Assembly: GCA_023375675.1 (NCBI GenBank)
Contig: JALQBC010000056.1
Span: forward strand, 124,001-188,000
Direction of reading: 5' to 3'
Length of the DNA stretch: 64,000 nucleotides
From: Cytospora piceicola
Taxonomy: Eukaryota; Ascomycota; Sordariomycetes; Diaporthales; Cytosporaceae
Numbering within the stretch: position 1 is the stretch's first letter; the number at the start of each line of letters is the position of its first letter. A program made the translations under genes and the position numbers. The notes below the pieces were generated by a model, which had not been told where the DNA came from, made no database searches, and saw only the letters and a list, made by a program, of their open reading frames with translations. Below are positions 45,520 through 57,580 of the stretch, one piece after another.

Positions 45520-45918
45520 ATGGCCGAGATAGAGGAAACAAAGAAGGGCGTGGACGACTCCAAAGCCACAAGTGCTGTACACCTCTTCGGTTCACATTAT
45601 TTGTATGAACCCAAAGATTCATTGAAGCCAGTGCGTGAGGACCTACTGGTTGCCTTCGTACAACCTTGGAAACCAGATGTGTCGGTAGGCGTACAGGTAG
45701 CTAAGGTCACCGGTAAAGGTTGGAAGACGATACAACCATTTTTCGGGATCACCTCGCGAGTTTTCCCTCTCAGCATTTTCCCCCTTTCCAACAATGGAAC
45801 AGCCAGATGTGTCCGGGAACTCCATCATCAAGCACCTCCACAACATGGACCGACGCAGGGTTCCAGTTGCGTGATTGGTAATGGGATGCCTGACAATGCT
45901 AGGTGCAATATACTTTGA
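45520..45918 (+). CDS. Hypothetical small protein (uncertain)
   Basis: A 132-codon frame starting MAEIEETKKGVDDSKATS. Residues 1-95 have a protein-like composition (HLFGSHYLYEPKDSLKPVREDLLVAFVQPW); the last part does not. A second frame from the ATG at 45794 (MEQPDVSGNSIIKHLHNMD) also looks protein-like, so an intron or frameshift near 45,770 may join them. The family is not recognised, and it may be a relic. Confidence 0.25.
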   Translation: MAEIEETKKGVDDSKATSAVHLFGSHYLYEPKDSLKPVREDLLVAFVQPWKPDVSVGVQVAKVTGKGWKTIQPFFGITSRVFPLSIFPLSNNGTARCVRELHHQAPPQHGPTQGSSCVIGNGMPDNARCNIL

Positions 45919-46830
45919 AGACGTTGAAGCCATTTTCTAGAGCTCTGCTTTTCAGTAACCACTCAAGCTGTACTAGTCTCTTGTAGGCATCCATGTGGGG
46001 CAATTCAACCGTCATTACATACCATGCTTGAAGGGATCTGTGATTGTACCCAGTCCGAAGATCGAACTGGATTTCCTCTAGTGTCTCGAGGCCGTTGAAG
46101 GTGACGAGTAAGTCGCATTCGAACGTTGAACGGTTCGAAAAGGCGGAAGGCATAAACTTTCCGTGTAAAATCAGGGCTAACAGACGTTCAACAATTTCAT
46201 TTGGCAAAAGAACTTCATCCTTGAAGAAAGCCGCATCCTTCGGGACGGCCAGATTCTCGTAGGCATCGTATATGTACTAAGTGTGTGTTATGGTCGCGAA
46301 TCAAGACAACGTAGATTCAATTTCTCCGCTGCCCTCCGTTGCTCAAACAGATTTTGCTGTCCCAAGGCAGCCTTCCATAACGTATAAAAAGATAGGTAAC
46401 TCGATGTCGACCAATTCCATATTGGATGGGGTCGAAAATCCTCCGCGCTTGGTTGGCGCCCGGATAGCATGAGTGAGGACTTATCCGGTTTATGTTGTTA
46501 ATTCGGGGAATCTTGGTATCCCATGACTGGGGCGAATTTGAAGTCGAGAAGCAAAGCTTTGTTGGAACCCTCGACATGGAAATCCAAGTATGGTTCCCAA
46601 TGGAATGGCAAGAGTTCAATTCAACATCGGCTTGGGTGAAGGTGACGGTGCCTGGTAGACCCAGGCCGGCTTGGGTAAAGGGAATATCTGAACCCCATCA
46701 TGCACAGTTCGAGCTTTGTTCTTGCTATCAACACCGTGAGCAAGACACAACATTGAACACGGGCAGCGTAAAGCTACATGCCACGAAACCTACCAGTGGG
46801 TCTACATGGACCTTTGCGGCGATCATCAAT
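45899..46830 (-). pseudogene. Possible decayed gene, unidentified
   Basis: The minus strand has three protein-like patches in different frames: ELLPFHWEPYLDFHVEGSNK with LLLDFKFAPVMGYQDS (about 46,620-46,500), LSFYTLWKAALGQQNLFEQ (about 46,410-46,340) and VLLPNEIVERLLALILHGKF through QFDLRTGYNHRSLQAW to VFKVYCT (46,220-45,899). Stops and frame changes separate them, and no intron set was found that joins them cleanly. The best reading is a broken gene, perhaps F-box/2EXR-like given the neighbourhood, but the family is not established. Confidence 0.35.
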
Positions 46831-47841
46831 TGACCAACAGGGCCAGGGCAGCCACGGCGGGGGCAGAAGTGAAGAAGCCAGCTACGTGCCAATACCGACG
46901 ATCAAGGGAGGATACCAAGTCTCATATGCGTACCGCACGGTCCAGGTTCAATCTGTCTTGCATCTACTTATACAAGAACAACACGAAGGTAAACCCCTTG
47001 CTTGCATTCGCCCTATAAATCATCTCATAGCTTGCAAATTACCCAGTCGGAAACATCCCGAGGACAGCTTACCGAGTAGCGACAAATCAATCGCCCATCC
47101 CCCGAACGACCACCTTTGTGCTGCATGCATATAAGATGGAAGCAGTCTCGGTAAGTCGGTGACAAAAGACGTTGGAACAAAGCTCCGGCGAACTGGCGGA
47201 GTTGTCCGGGATGGATCGGCCTCAGTGACCCACCCCCCACACAACCCCAGGCGCCCCCTCTCCCATGATGCACTGTCGTTTATCTCTGTGGAGGCTTGGT
47301 GATAAAGGATTACATGGGAGCACGCAAGGCATAAAAAGACTCCATGGTGACGATGGCATTATGCTGGGAAGAATTGAGTGGAAATAGATTGTGAAATGGA
47401 TCAACCGCAAACACAGCCACCGGGGTAGGACACGGAATCTCCTCGGAACAGTAGACCTTCATACGCGGGGCTGATCCCGAGCTGTAGCTCCTCGCCTTGC
47501 ACCACAGAAAGACACGAACACTTCGTAGCACAGGTACCGCAAGGTGGTCTACAAGCAGATCTGTGTTTGTTCGTCATCTCGTATTGTCCGTTATCTGCCA
47601 CACGGCCATCCGCCCAAATGCTACCGTCCGTGGCCCAGACTACAACACGAAGCCGAGTCCGAGTCCGTGACCGCAACCCTCTCCCTTTACTCCTTCCTCT
47701 ACCCTCAACGTCGTCCAACGTCTAGAGTGCTCATTCCGGAGTGGTGTCGAAAACGGGGCGTGAACCTGCTGGCCCCTCCCTTGCTCTCGTATAGTACAGT
47801 GTGTGGATCAAAGTTCCGATGGTCAATCAGTTATGGCGAAT
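46831..47841. other. Intergenic region
   Basis: About 1 kb with only weak open frames. It must contain the 3' region of the acyl carrier protein gene. Nothing else supported. Confidence 0.45.
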
Positions 47842-48723
47842 TTATTGGGCATCGGGTTGGCTGAGGATGTACTCGACAGCCTTGTCAACTGCAATACAGA
47901 AACATTACTTGTCAGTAAATTGCCAAGTCTGGTTGTCACAGAGACGGAGCATGTATGTACTCACCGGAGTGGATGGTGTCTGCGTCCTTGTCGGGAATCT
48001 CAATGCTGAACTCCTGTGTAATAAAGCCCAGTCAGCTCTCGTCCTTTTCCAATGTCTCCCAGCGCCATCCCGGAGTAGGTCGTCCCCGGAGTTATGGGCA
48101 TTGCAGGTGAATTCGTACCTCCTCGATAGCCATCACAACCTCAACGGTGTCCAAGCTGTCCAGACCGAGGTCGTTCGCGAAGTGTGCCGTAGACTTGATC
48201 TGTTGCCATCCAAATATTGTCAGTTCACAAGCCATGACTGCCTAGTAAGGATGTCGAGAGCGTCGCGTTCGGAAATACGTACGTTGCTAGGGTCGTTGAC
48301 CTGTTGGAGTAAAGATGGTTAGCAAAGCTCCCAAAAACACCACGAAGCGTCTCCGTCACCATCACCACATCCAAGCGTATGGCAATGCAATGGAATCCAC
48401 GAGAGAATCTCGGCCCCACATCCCCACAAGCAACGCCCACCTCTCAGAGCGAAAATGTCCCCCAGGAGAAAAATATCACCCAAACGTACCTTGTCAAATC
48501 CAGCCAGCAGGCTCAAGATCCTGCCCTCAGCGTCCTCCTTGGAAAGGCCGGAACCAGAAGCATAGCCCCTCACGGCATTCCAGCCAGCGACGCGCGAGAC
48601 GAATGGCGCGACGGCGGACTTCTTGACGAGGGCGGGTCTGGAGACGACGGAGGAGAAGGACCGGGTCGCGGATTGCCGTGCGGCGACGGAGGCGGCGGAT
48701 CGGAGGACGGCGGTGCGGAACAT
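47842..48723 (-). CDS. Mitochondrial acyl carrier protein
   Basis: 142-aa precursor in five exons: 48490-48723, 48283-48300 (18 nt), 48119-48199, 47965-48013 and 47842-47888; exact frame. The mitochondrial presequence is Arg/Ser/Ala-rich ([17 protein letters not shown]...), ending near GYASGSG. The mature part has [20 protein letters not shown], then [24 protein letters not shown] with Ser99 of DSLD as the 4'-phosphopantetheine site, and [22 protein letters not shown] at the end. It carries acyl chains in mitochondrial fatty acid synthesis (lipoate supply) and is also a structural subunit of respiratory complex I and a partner of LYR proteins (family knowledge). The gene for another complex I subunit lies directly upstream on the same strand. 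Confidence 0.95.
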
Positions 48724-49334
48724 CTTGGATATTTATTTGAAGGAATCGGTAGAGCTTCTATGTAGACGGGAAGGGTGAGTTCGGGAGAGAGAGATTGGTC
48801 TTTGTAGATGTATGGAGGACGATGGGACAATTGGAAGCTTGTGACGTCGGGTAGGATTGATTTGTTGATGGGGCTTTTTTGCAACACCGACGACGTTCCT
48901 CGGTGTTTTGATGGAGTGATGATAAATTTCTCGCTTGCAACTGGGAGGAGCTTTGGCCACAAACTTATGTCAGCTCCCGCCGAACCACCTTACACAGTAT
49001 GTAAATAACGACGCTAGCCACTTACAGCTGGAGCGCCGGGGTTCAGCCGACGATATCAGTGAGGATAATCAGGGCAACTCCTCAACTACCATTTGTATGC
49101 TGCAGAGGATACGTAGGTAGCTGATAAGTACTTGAGTCAATGGACGAGAATGGGGAGGTCTCGAAGTGATCTTGCATCTTATTCACAGCATCTAATCTAC
49201 ACACGTCCAACACACACGCTCGCTTCTTCTGGGGAGGTAAACTCCACTCAATCCACCTCGTAAACTCGATCTAAAGCAATCCGTCCAAGTCATGCATCAA
49301 CACACCATAACAAATCCACCACGAAACCACTTAT
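48724..49334. other. Intergenic region between two complex I genes
   Basis: About 610 bases holding the 3' end of the 23-kDa gene and the promoter of the acyl carrier protein gene. No coding signal. Confidence 0.5.
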
Positions 49335-50129
49335 TTATCGGTAAGGAGCATCGGCCCGGATGAGGGCAGCCAGCTCCGGCTCCCACTTGTCTCCATTCGC
49401 AAGCAGTTTCTCTGTGGTGGCAAGAAACAGTTAGCATCCCTGATCGTATCTCGTACTGGGGAAAAAGCGGGGAAGAAAGTAAGGAAGCAGAAGAGGAGAA
49501 TACACACCCTTGTTGTAGAGCAACTCCTCCCTCGTCTCAGTAGAGTACTCGGCATTGGGACTCTCCACAATCGCATCCACCGGGCAGGACTCCTGGCAGA
49601 ACCCGCAGTAGATACACTTGGTCATATCGATATCATACCTCGTCGTCCTCCTCGACCCGTCCGCGCGCTCCTCCGCCTCGATGGTGATGGCCTGCGCGGG
49701 GCAGACGGCCTCGCACAGCTTGCACGCGATGCACCGCTCCTCGCCGCTGGGGTACCGCCGCAGCGCGTGCTCGCCGCGGAACCGCGGCGAGATGGGGCCC
49801 TTCTCGAACGGGTAGTAAATGGTGTAGGGCGGGCGGAAGAACTGCTCCAGGAGCACGTACATCCCGCGGGCCATCTCCGTCATCAGGAAGTACTTCCCCA
49901 TCTTGTTGAACGTGCTTTCCGTGTCCTCGTCCCACTTCTTCGGGGGTTGCTGCCGGAAGCCCTTGGGCGGTGGGCCGAGTGGTGTCGCGTACCCTCTCTT
50001 CGCGGTTCGGAGAGCTTGGGGTGTTGTGATGATGGTGGCGGGTGCGATGAAGCGGGTGGCGAGGTTGGATGGGGTGGAAAGGGAGGAGGTCGCCCGGGCA
50101 AGCCGTCGGGTTGTTGCTGTGGAGAGCAT
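49335..50129 (-). CDS. nuo-23: NADH:ubiquinone oxidoreductase 23-kDa Fe-S subunit (TYKY)
   Basis: 232-aa complex I subunit of the NuoI/NDUFS8 family in the mitochondrial peripheral arm. Exon 1 is 49508-50129 and exon 2 is 49335-49411 (GTGTGT...CCACCACAG intron), exact frame. Start is the ATG at 50129, beginning a typical presequence ([17 protein letters not shown]) that ends near RGYATPLG. Two ferredoxin-type clusters are complete: [12 protein letters not shown] and [12 protein letters not shown], binding the two 4Fe-4S centres N6a/N6b that pass electrons towards quinone. [28 protein letters not shown] and [24 protein letters not shown] are family-diagnostic. The C-terminus is [15 protein letters not shown]. 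Length is standard. Confidence 0.96.
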
Positions 50130-50959
50130 CTTGATACGCGAGGGATGGTACGATATTTCCTCTCTGCTTTCTTTTATTGGGTTGTTGATGTTGTAATTGC
50201 TGTTTATTCGACGGAGTATCGCGAATAACTGGTAGGAAGGAGCCGTCAATTACGACCTGTAACAGTCGAAGGGGAGGTTGAAGGAGGAATCCGGGGTCAA
50301 TTGAACAGGGTTGACCTCTGTAGAAGATGGGGCAGACGGCAACGCGGAGTGGAGAGTTGTGGACGTTACGGCGGAGCTTGACGTCGGGGGAGGAGACAAG
50401 CTAACAAATGCAATCGATCAGTTTGGCTGGGGGCGGGTTTCGGCCGGTATTACAAACAGCGTGGGTTGATTGGTTGTGACTTGGCGGGAGTGCGCAGGCT
50501 GGCAGGGTAGCTTGTTTGGGTTGGCACGTGATACCCTTCCGACACGTCGCTGTTGCTCTGGACTAGACTGGACTGGGTTGGGTGATAGACTCAGGTACTT
50601 AAGTACTAGATATGTATTCATCATGCCGTCACGACCGTTTTTTGTGACTTCGATAGGTGCGAGTAGCTATTCAAACACTTTGACGTATCATCGAGCTGCA
50701 TTGCTTACTGCGATTAACCTCCACTGCACGTTGTTTGCATTCGTTCCATCTATTCTCGCTTCTTACTCACTCGCTCGCTTCACGATGACCATATCCAACA
50801 ATGTGTGCCATACATGTCTCTTTCCAAATCCATGCCAAACTTTGGGGGGGGGGGGGTATTGATCCTATGCAAAGACAAAAAACAAAACGAGATGCGAAAC
50901 CTCTAGAAACACATATAACACCGAGATCCTCTCATCCAATATCAGGCTCACTGCCCCTT
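50130..50959. other. Intergenic region with poly-G tract
   Basis: About 830 bases; the 13-base G run is at 50844-50856. It holds the nuo-23 promoter and the 3' region of the next gene. No coding signal. Confidence 0.5.
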
Positions 50960-53187
50960 TTAGAAGCTCCTCTCCCAAGCCTGCCACCAGATACCCATAT
51001 TCGACGCCACCACGAGATCCAACATCTTCAGCCCCTCATCATGCACAAGCAACTTGCCCAGCTTGGCCCTCTTCCCGCGGTTCCCACCGCCAGCCTTCTC
51101 CCTTCCCAGCCCACTGAAGTCGAAAATTGGCTCGTCTTCGTCTTCATCCTTGCTGTCATACTCATGCCCGCCCGGTGAGCGCACCAGCAATCGACTCAGT
51201 CCCTGCTTCAGCTCTTCCGCTGCCCTCTCCCTGTCCTCCTTGCTGTTGAAGATGTCGGTAGATGGCAGGTTGAACCGCAACTCGCTCACGGGGACCCGAT
51301 TGTTCATATCCCCCAGCGGCATCGATCCGCTAGCGGCTCTCGCCCTGGTCCGAACCCCCGCTCGACCGCCACCGCCAGCACCATCCGTGGCAGAAGGGGC
51401 TGCCGCATCGCGCAGCGCCTGAGCGGCGACGAGCGGGTTGAATCCCTGGGACGTGGTGTTTCGGATATGGCGACATGTCAAAGCGCGGCCGTTGGACGAT
51501 GTTCGGAAGTCACACCTCCCGTCCCAGGGAGATGCAAACGTGTATCCCTTCGGCTTGAGCCCGTGGCCTGGATGGGTCAGTACTGGCTCCGTGTCCGCGC
51601 CTGAATGCTGCAGTGCCTCTGCGGTGACTTCATTGGCGCCAACGAGGCTCTCATTTGAGGTTATCGAGTTGGAGCTTTCTTGCCTCTGGTGTGAGCCTCG
51701 TGGGCCTGTGGGGTCGAGGGTGTCGTGTTGGGCATTGTCGCTGGAGGAGCGGCCGCGACGGTGCTTGCCAGTGAACGCCTCCTTTATGTTGTGAGTCCAG
51801 GTCTTGCCATAAGTCATGACGACTTGTCTCCTGAAACCTTCTTCTGTCGACTCCCTATCCATCTGCTGCTTCCGCTGCTGCTCCTGTTCCACCTGCGCTT
51901 GCATCTGTGCAGCCAACTCTTTCATCGTTGTCACCGCACTATCGGCCGACCCCGGCCGTGCACTATCCATGCTCATCTTTGGCTTGTCTGACATCTTCGG
52001 CATCGGTATCGGCATAGAGGTAGGGAAATTCCGGAACCGTGCATACCCGCTCGTCTCGATGTGAACGTTGATAGCCGGGTATCCTTTAGGATATTGCGCT
52101 ATTTGGGGTGCGTCGGGGTTGTATGGATCCTGCGAGACAAGAATGGTGGATTGGAAAGAGGAAACCTTTCCGATATTCCACTGATGTCCTGTACCAGGGT
52201 CGCGGCGGATGATGGTCAGGGAGAAAGGGGTGAAGGACATCTGAATCTTGCCAGGTGAAGGCGAGCGGCTGGGGGTCACAGGGGACTGGAGGTTTGGGGT
52301 ATGGGAGGTGGGAGCAGAGTTGCCAAAATCAAGTTCATCGAAGGTTTGAGCTGGCGCTTTGACTTGTAGCGGTGGTTGCCTTGGCCTGGGTGGAAGGGTT
52401 GGTCCTGTTTCTTCTTGGCTGGGTGGTGTCGCTGGTCTCAGAGCGCCTGGTGGCAAAGTGGGTTCCTGTGAGTGGAAAGGTCTGTCGGGCGACGGAAGTC
52501 CTGTTGTTATTTGTCGAGGTCCCATAGGCCTCCGTGACACCGGGACTGGTGCCAATGGTACTTTGGCCGGCGGCGGTGGAGCTGGCATGTGACTCGATCT
52601 GGCGAAGGGATCTGTGGACCGGCCGACTCCTCCATGGCTCGTTCTGCTGTCCTCCCTGGGTTGAATTGGCAAATTCGATGGTGGGTACCTGGTATGATCT
52701 GTAGGACTGGTAGTTGAATCTGACGAGTCTGCTGGGTCATGGTTCTGCAGGCCGCCGGAAAGCTTCGCCGAAGCCGGCAAAGGCTTCCGGTTGATCTTTG
52801 GCCTATCGGTACTTATTGCCGACTCGAAGCTCGTCCTTGCGGCACCACCGTTCTCCCTACCCTTTGGTGCCAGTTGCTCATCCCAGGGTGTGTCCATGTG
52901 AATGTAGTAAAGCGAGTTGGCGACATCTTCGCCAGTCACAACCTTCTTCTGGGGCTTGAAGGTCGACAGGATGATGTCTGAAGGTGACGTCAGACATTGA
53001 ACTCAGGGGTAAAGGTCGAGGAGGGTGGGTGTGGATGCAACTGCGACTGCTTACCGCGACAGCCTGGCACTCTTGAGATGTATAGAGTGAGGGTCTCATG
53101 TCTTTCTGCCGGATTGATGGGATATTGTGGCGGATGAGCGGCTATGTGATTGATGGCCGAGAGTGACCTGGCCTCGACTTGGGCCAT
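50960..53187 (-). CDS. Conserved proline-rich fungal protein, unknown function
   Basis: 716-aa protein. Exon 1 is 53055-53187 and exon 2 is 50960-52977 (GTAAGC...CTTCAG intron of 77 nt), exact frame. The N-terminus MAQVEARSLSAINHIAAHPPQ starts a compact segment through TLTLYISRVPGCRDIILSTFKPQKK and ANSLYYIHMDTPWDEQL. Residues about 90-260 are a long Pro/Ser-rich disordered stretch with several PxxP and APPPPAK motifs (possible SH3 ligands). A folded-looking part follows: FSLTIIRRDPGTGHQWNIGKV, YPAINVHIETSGYARF. Then comes a Gln/Glu coiled segment (AAQMQAQVEQEQQRKQQ) and a C-terminal part with FASPWDGRCDFRTSSNGRALTCRHI and LKMLDLVVASNMGIWWQAWERSF. I do not recognise a named family. No membrane segment or signal peptide. 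Confidence 0.8.
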
Positions 53188-54394
53188 GGTTGGGTGTCAG
53201 TCAGAAAGGGAAGATTAGTGATGTTTGCAGTCCGTAGTTCGCAGTAAGAAGATGAACTTGAAAATAAAGATGAGAAAGAGTTGCTCTGGATGCAGTAATA
53301 CGGCAGAGTAGCCTCGGAGAAAAGTCGTAGATGGTGGTGTGGTGTGGTTGGGTGGTGGCTGGTGGGGTCGAGTTTAGTATATCCTTAAAGTACCTCTGGT
53401 TGAGGGCTCCAGGAGTCGTCCGCACCTCAACAGGGTTCAATGTCTTGGTGGGGTACTCTGGTCCCTCTTTTGAGGCCTTGCTTCAACTGTTTGGGCGGTG
53501 ACAGACCCACTGTGGCTACTGCCGGCAGATCGCTACACTGAAGAAGGCACTATAAGTTTCCAAGGTTGGAAGCCGGGAACCACTAGAAGGGCGCTGAGAC
53601 TGGAGGACCCCACTGTTTCAAAAAGTTGATCAACATGCCGATGGTTGCACGGTAGAACACATTGATGCAGTGTAATCATTCGTATTATTATCTAAATACA
53701 TGTGACATGATGAGCCCCTGACAAGACAAAAGGGGTGAGCAGTTGGTGGACAGTGAGGCTGAATATCTAAATATTCACATATTTAAAGTTCAACGTCAAA
53801 TATTAGATTCATTCTAAAAATGATCTGCCACCTCATCGTCACATGCGCCCGACGAAATCAAGGTGTGGCGGCAAAGACGTCGTAAGCGCCCTCTTAATAG
53901 AAAAGCGACGACATCACTCGGTAGAGAATGAAGGGGGGCTGTGTTCGCTAAAGGCAGAGAAACGCACAGAGACCGAATGATGGACTCTTTTCTATTCCAA
54001 CCTACCTCTGTACCACGAGTTTCAAGGTACCTAGGTAATCATCAACCATCAATCAAATCTCTTCTGCTTCGCTGGCAGTTTGCACCTGAAACCCAACAAC
54101 AGACATCACGGACACGCATGCGACCATTTCAGACCCTGATCTGACACTCCTGAGTGGCAATGACAACAGGTGAGTCATACACATCATCATCGCCCAACAT
54201 CATGTACACCATATGGACGATTCTGATTACTTGTTTACAGACCTTCAACCCCACGTGACGGGGAACGGACGCACGGGTCTGTCTCGGCGCCATCGAGGAC
54301 TCCGAACGTTCCGCGGCCTTCTCATGCGCAGACCATGAACTTGGGATCATCGCCATTTCCACCACGTGCGCTCATGCAGCCACTATGAAGACGT
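53188..54394. other. Intergenic region, possible exon fragments
   Basis: About 1.2 kb. AT-rich around 53,640-53,830, with TACCTAGGTA at 54028-54037. Near 54,165-54,240 there is a well-formed donor/acceptor pair (AACAG|GTGAGT ... TTTACAG), followed by a Pro/Ser-rich open stretch (SAPSRTPNVPRPSHAQTMN), so a small or broken gene may start here. No complete model was found. Confidence 0.35.
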
Positions 54395-55740
54395 TTGAAG
54401 GCCCACTTATTGTTTGGCATGATATGGGGCTGTGTGTTTGTGTGTGTGTTCGGAAAGGTGGCGTCCAGGACATCTTCGGACTCGCTGCTGGTCCACTATC
54501 GTCGACTCCCTAAGGTTCTTGTTGCTTGGATCACTTTGACAAGGTCATTGTGCACGACCACAATGGACGAGTGCGTGGTAGACACGGCAGCATTCAGCGA
54601 ATGGAACCAAAAACACGGACGTTACGGGCAAAGACAAGAAGAGGCCCCGAGCTCTCTTCTGCTCGGCATATTGGACACCATCCGCATATCAAGCTTCAAC
54701 CACTACCCCAGCATATTCAAACCGACCTTGAAAGGTAAGTGCTCCAGCTCGTATAGCATAGTCTCCTCTCACTGTCACGATCATGTCCAAAAAGGTCGAC
54801 TTGGACACTACTCTGCAGGCCCGCTTGAACCAGGTAACAACCGACGGAGCAGCAATCGTCATCTGTCACCCATGCAGTGCAGATACACACTGGATTGATA
54901 TTACGACGCCTCCGTTCGTTCCCAACGATGTCGCCCTCCCCTAGTCACATGTACCTCCTTCGCTCCGATCCACGCCGCAGTCCTTGGAACCTCAGGTTGG
55001 TGGCACCTGGGGTCCCAACCGACAACAGGTCTGGACTTCCCATGATTCCCGATTTCTGGCGCTGCTCATCACACTTTGGATCCATCGAACCCTGATGATA
55101 TATTGTCGAGCCCCTTGGCGTTGGTACGGCCTCAATATGCGCGAGGTGTCTTTGCCAGGGGCAAATTATCCATTTCCTGCGAAGCGTGGAAGATGATGAT
55201 TATCGAGCTCTGGACAGGGACTTCATCCAAGCCACCCCCGAGTTTGTAAGTGTTGGCAGTGCCACAGTGAAGTACGATGGCCAGCTTTTGGCCCTCAAGC
55301 GTTACCACTGGAATTGAGAATACGAGCGTCTTGTCAATCTTGCCGCTGATGGAAGGAGTGACAGGACGTTCTCAGATTCTTCGACACCAGGTTTCGGCCT
55401 TGGGGCGACTGTACAAGGTGTGTACTAGCCCGACATCGCTCGGTGGACCGGCCTGCAGCCATCCATTACTCATTCCGGATTCGACTGTCTCTGTGATGAC
55501 GAGTTGGTGATTGACGGGTTGCAGCCTGATGATGGCACAGTTCTCCGAAAGCCAGCTTCGGTCCTATTTACCTGCCAACAAACAGCCGGGCGGCGGTGCT
55601 CCTAAATGCTGCTGGAGCGTGTTGACCGACAAGAAGCTCGCAGTGAAGTCCGTGCAGTGTCCTTTTCGCAGCAAGAATATAGCGAGTCACTCTGTGCGTG
55701 ACTTTGAGGCACGACGGAAGTTGACGTAGATGGTCTCTGT
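54395..55740 (+). pseudogene. Broken coding region, unidentified
   Basis: A protein-like reading on the plus strand is interrupted repeatedly. A short intact piece starts at the ATG at 54784 (MSKKVDLDTTLQARLNQ through AIVICHPCSADTHWIDITTPPF) and ends at a TAG. Another frame from about 55,100 reads IIHFLRSVEDDDYRALDRDF, ATPEFVSVGSATVKYDGQLL, EYERLVNLAADGRSDRTF and DGLQPDDGTVLRKPASVLFT, crossed by TGA, TAG, TAA and TGA codons. Each stop could come from a single C-to-T change in CGA, CAG or CAA. The family is unknown. It is most simply a decayed gene; an intron-rich functional gene is less likely. Confidence 0.35.
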
Positions 55741-56395
55741 TCAAAGTAAGTGTTTTGACCCTTTGGGACGGTTGAGAGGGTGTGTAACATAAGCTGAACA
55801 ATGCAAATAGGTAAGTGGTCTTCGTAAGAACGCTAATAAGTGTTTGCCTAGATATGATCAAGACATTCTACGGTGCCTACTAGTCGGGTATCATCTCCTA
55901 TTGCCACGGTCACAACGTTTCGGTCACAAAGCACACCATGCTGTATGACTGTTACCAGTGTTCAGTAGGTATATAGTAGTCCCGGGGGCATGCACCTGCC
56001 GGGGGCCCCACACCTTGGTCACGCCATCCGAGAGGGGAATCTCGCACGTATTTACCAGTACCAATGGGAATTGCAGTTTTGCGTACAAACTGCAGTGATA
56101 ATGGAATAGATGAGAGGTTGCGGTTAAGGTGAAGTGCAATGAGAATTCTTCGAGAATCTATAAGTCTCCATATAATCGCACGGAATCGGGTCCCATAATG
56201 ACCGATGAAGCTACGACGCCGATGGAAATCAAGAATATAAATACAAGCCATTCGGGCAATGTCCAGAGACGAAAGAAGTTGTTTACCTAGACCTCATCAA
56301 GACGCTCGCAATCCCTCGCCATACACAACTCGTTCTCCTCGGTGTTCACCATCTCATTCTCCCATTTCCCTACCACTATCAGTCAACCCACCAAC
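55741..56395. other. Intergenic region, promoter of DUF1993 gene
   Basis: No coding signal; CA/CT-rich leader just before 56396. Confidence 0.45.
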
Positions 56396-57007
56396 ATGGC
56401 CGGCAACACAACCTACGACTTTGTCCTCCCCATCTTCATCAAGGGACTGACAACATACGACCACGTCCTCTCCAAGGCGGAATCATACGCGAAGGAAAAG
56501 GGCCTCGATGTCGACGCCACCTTCTTCGAAGCCCGCCTGGTCGAGGACCAACTCCCCTTCAACTTCCAGGTTCAGAATACAGCAAAGATCGCCCAGATCA
56601 ACCTCGGTCGCTTGACCGGCGAGACCATCACGCCATTCGATGCTGAGGAGAAGACTGTGGCCGGCCTGAGAAAGCAAGTCCAGAAGACGTTGGAGCTCTT
56701 GAAGGCGGCGGATGCTGCCAAGGCCGCTGGTAGGGACGAGACGGAAATTGATCTGTGAGTGACGGGTTTCTATCTTCCTTTTCTTGGTTTTTGTTGCCTA
56801 CTTTCGAGAATCAGAAATAGTACGTTAAACTGACAATATACAAGTCCCGCACTCGGGAAGACTCACAAGTTTACTGTTAAGGCGGCAGTGGTCAACCACG
56901 GCCTGCCCAACTTCTACTTCCACCTTGTTACGGGTTACTCGATCCTCCGGTCGAAGGGTGTTCCCGTTGGAAAGGCGGACTATTTGACCAGCTTTTTGGG
57001 TCTCTGA
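56396..57007 (+). CDS. DUF1993 family protein
   Basis: 173-aa protein in two exons, 56396-56754 and 56845-57007 (GTGAGT...ATACAAG intron with a CTGAC branch point), exact frame. MAGNTTYDFVLPIFIKGLTTYDHVLSKAESYAKEKG at the start, ARLVEDQLPFNFQVQNTAKIAQ in the middle, FTVKAAVVNHGLPNFYFHLVTGYSILRSKGVPVGKADYL at the end are all characteristic of DUF1993, an all-helical DinB-like fold widespread in fungi and bacteria. Family function is not established. Length matches the family. The ATG at 56396 sits after a CA-rich leader; no targeting signal. Confidence 0.9.
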
Positions 57008-57580
57008 GTGGTGGCAATGTCTGAGCAACGTAAGGGCGTCTGTTGAGATCATTTGCCTTTAAGAGGAATGATAGAGCTATCAGCACACCCATTCAGCATG
57101 GACAGTCAAGATCATACCAGTAGAAGAAGAAATAAAAACATTTAATAAGTCATCACGATCGCAGTCCGAGGAATGTGAAGAACAAGTGGTCCCAATAATT
57201 TTGAGTGTGCCTCCTTGGAGCTGCTAGATTTAATTACTGGAACCCAAGGACTACTTAAGTAAGTTTAAGTAAGTAAATAACATATCTCCAAGCCTTTGGA
57301 TCTCTCGTCACAGAGCTTACCTCGGTATATGAACATGATATCACCAACTATCGCAAATAGACCTGGCTGAGGTATTAGGTGATATATTTTGTCTTGGTGC
57401 TGTTAGTAATTATTGAAGACGACCACGCATTGTCTCAAACCATATCCCGCTTTCATAATATTGAGACAAAGGAAAATTTAATACCACGGAATGTTGCAAA
57501 GGTTCTCCAGCGGTTCGCACAGCCACTGTTGACTTCATGCCAATTCTCGTTAGCCACACGGGCCATATCACTGTTGATGC
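57008..57580. other. Convergent intergenic region
   Basis: About 570 bases, AT-rich, with a small AAGTAAGTTTAAGTAAGTAA repeat near 57,256. No gene. Confidence 0.5.

Noticed and set aside
46778..47134. 118-codon plus-strand frame
   Set aside because: No motif and no splice context; adjacent DNA is degenerate.
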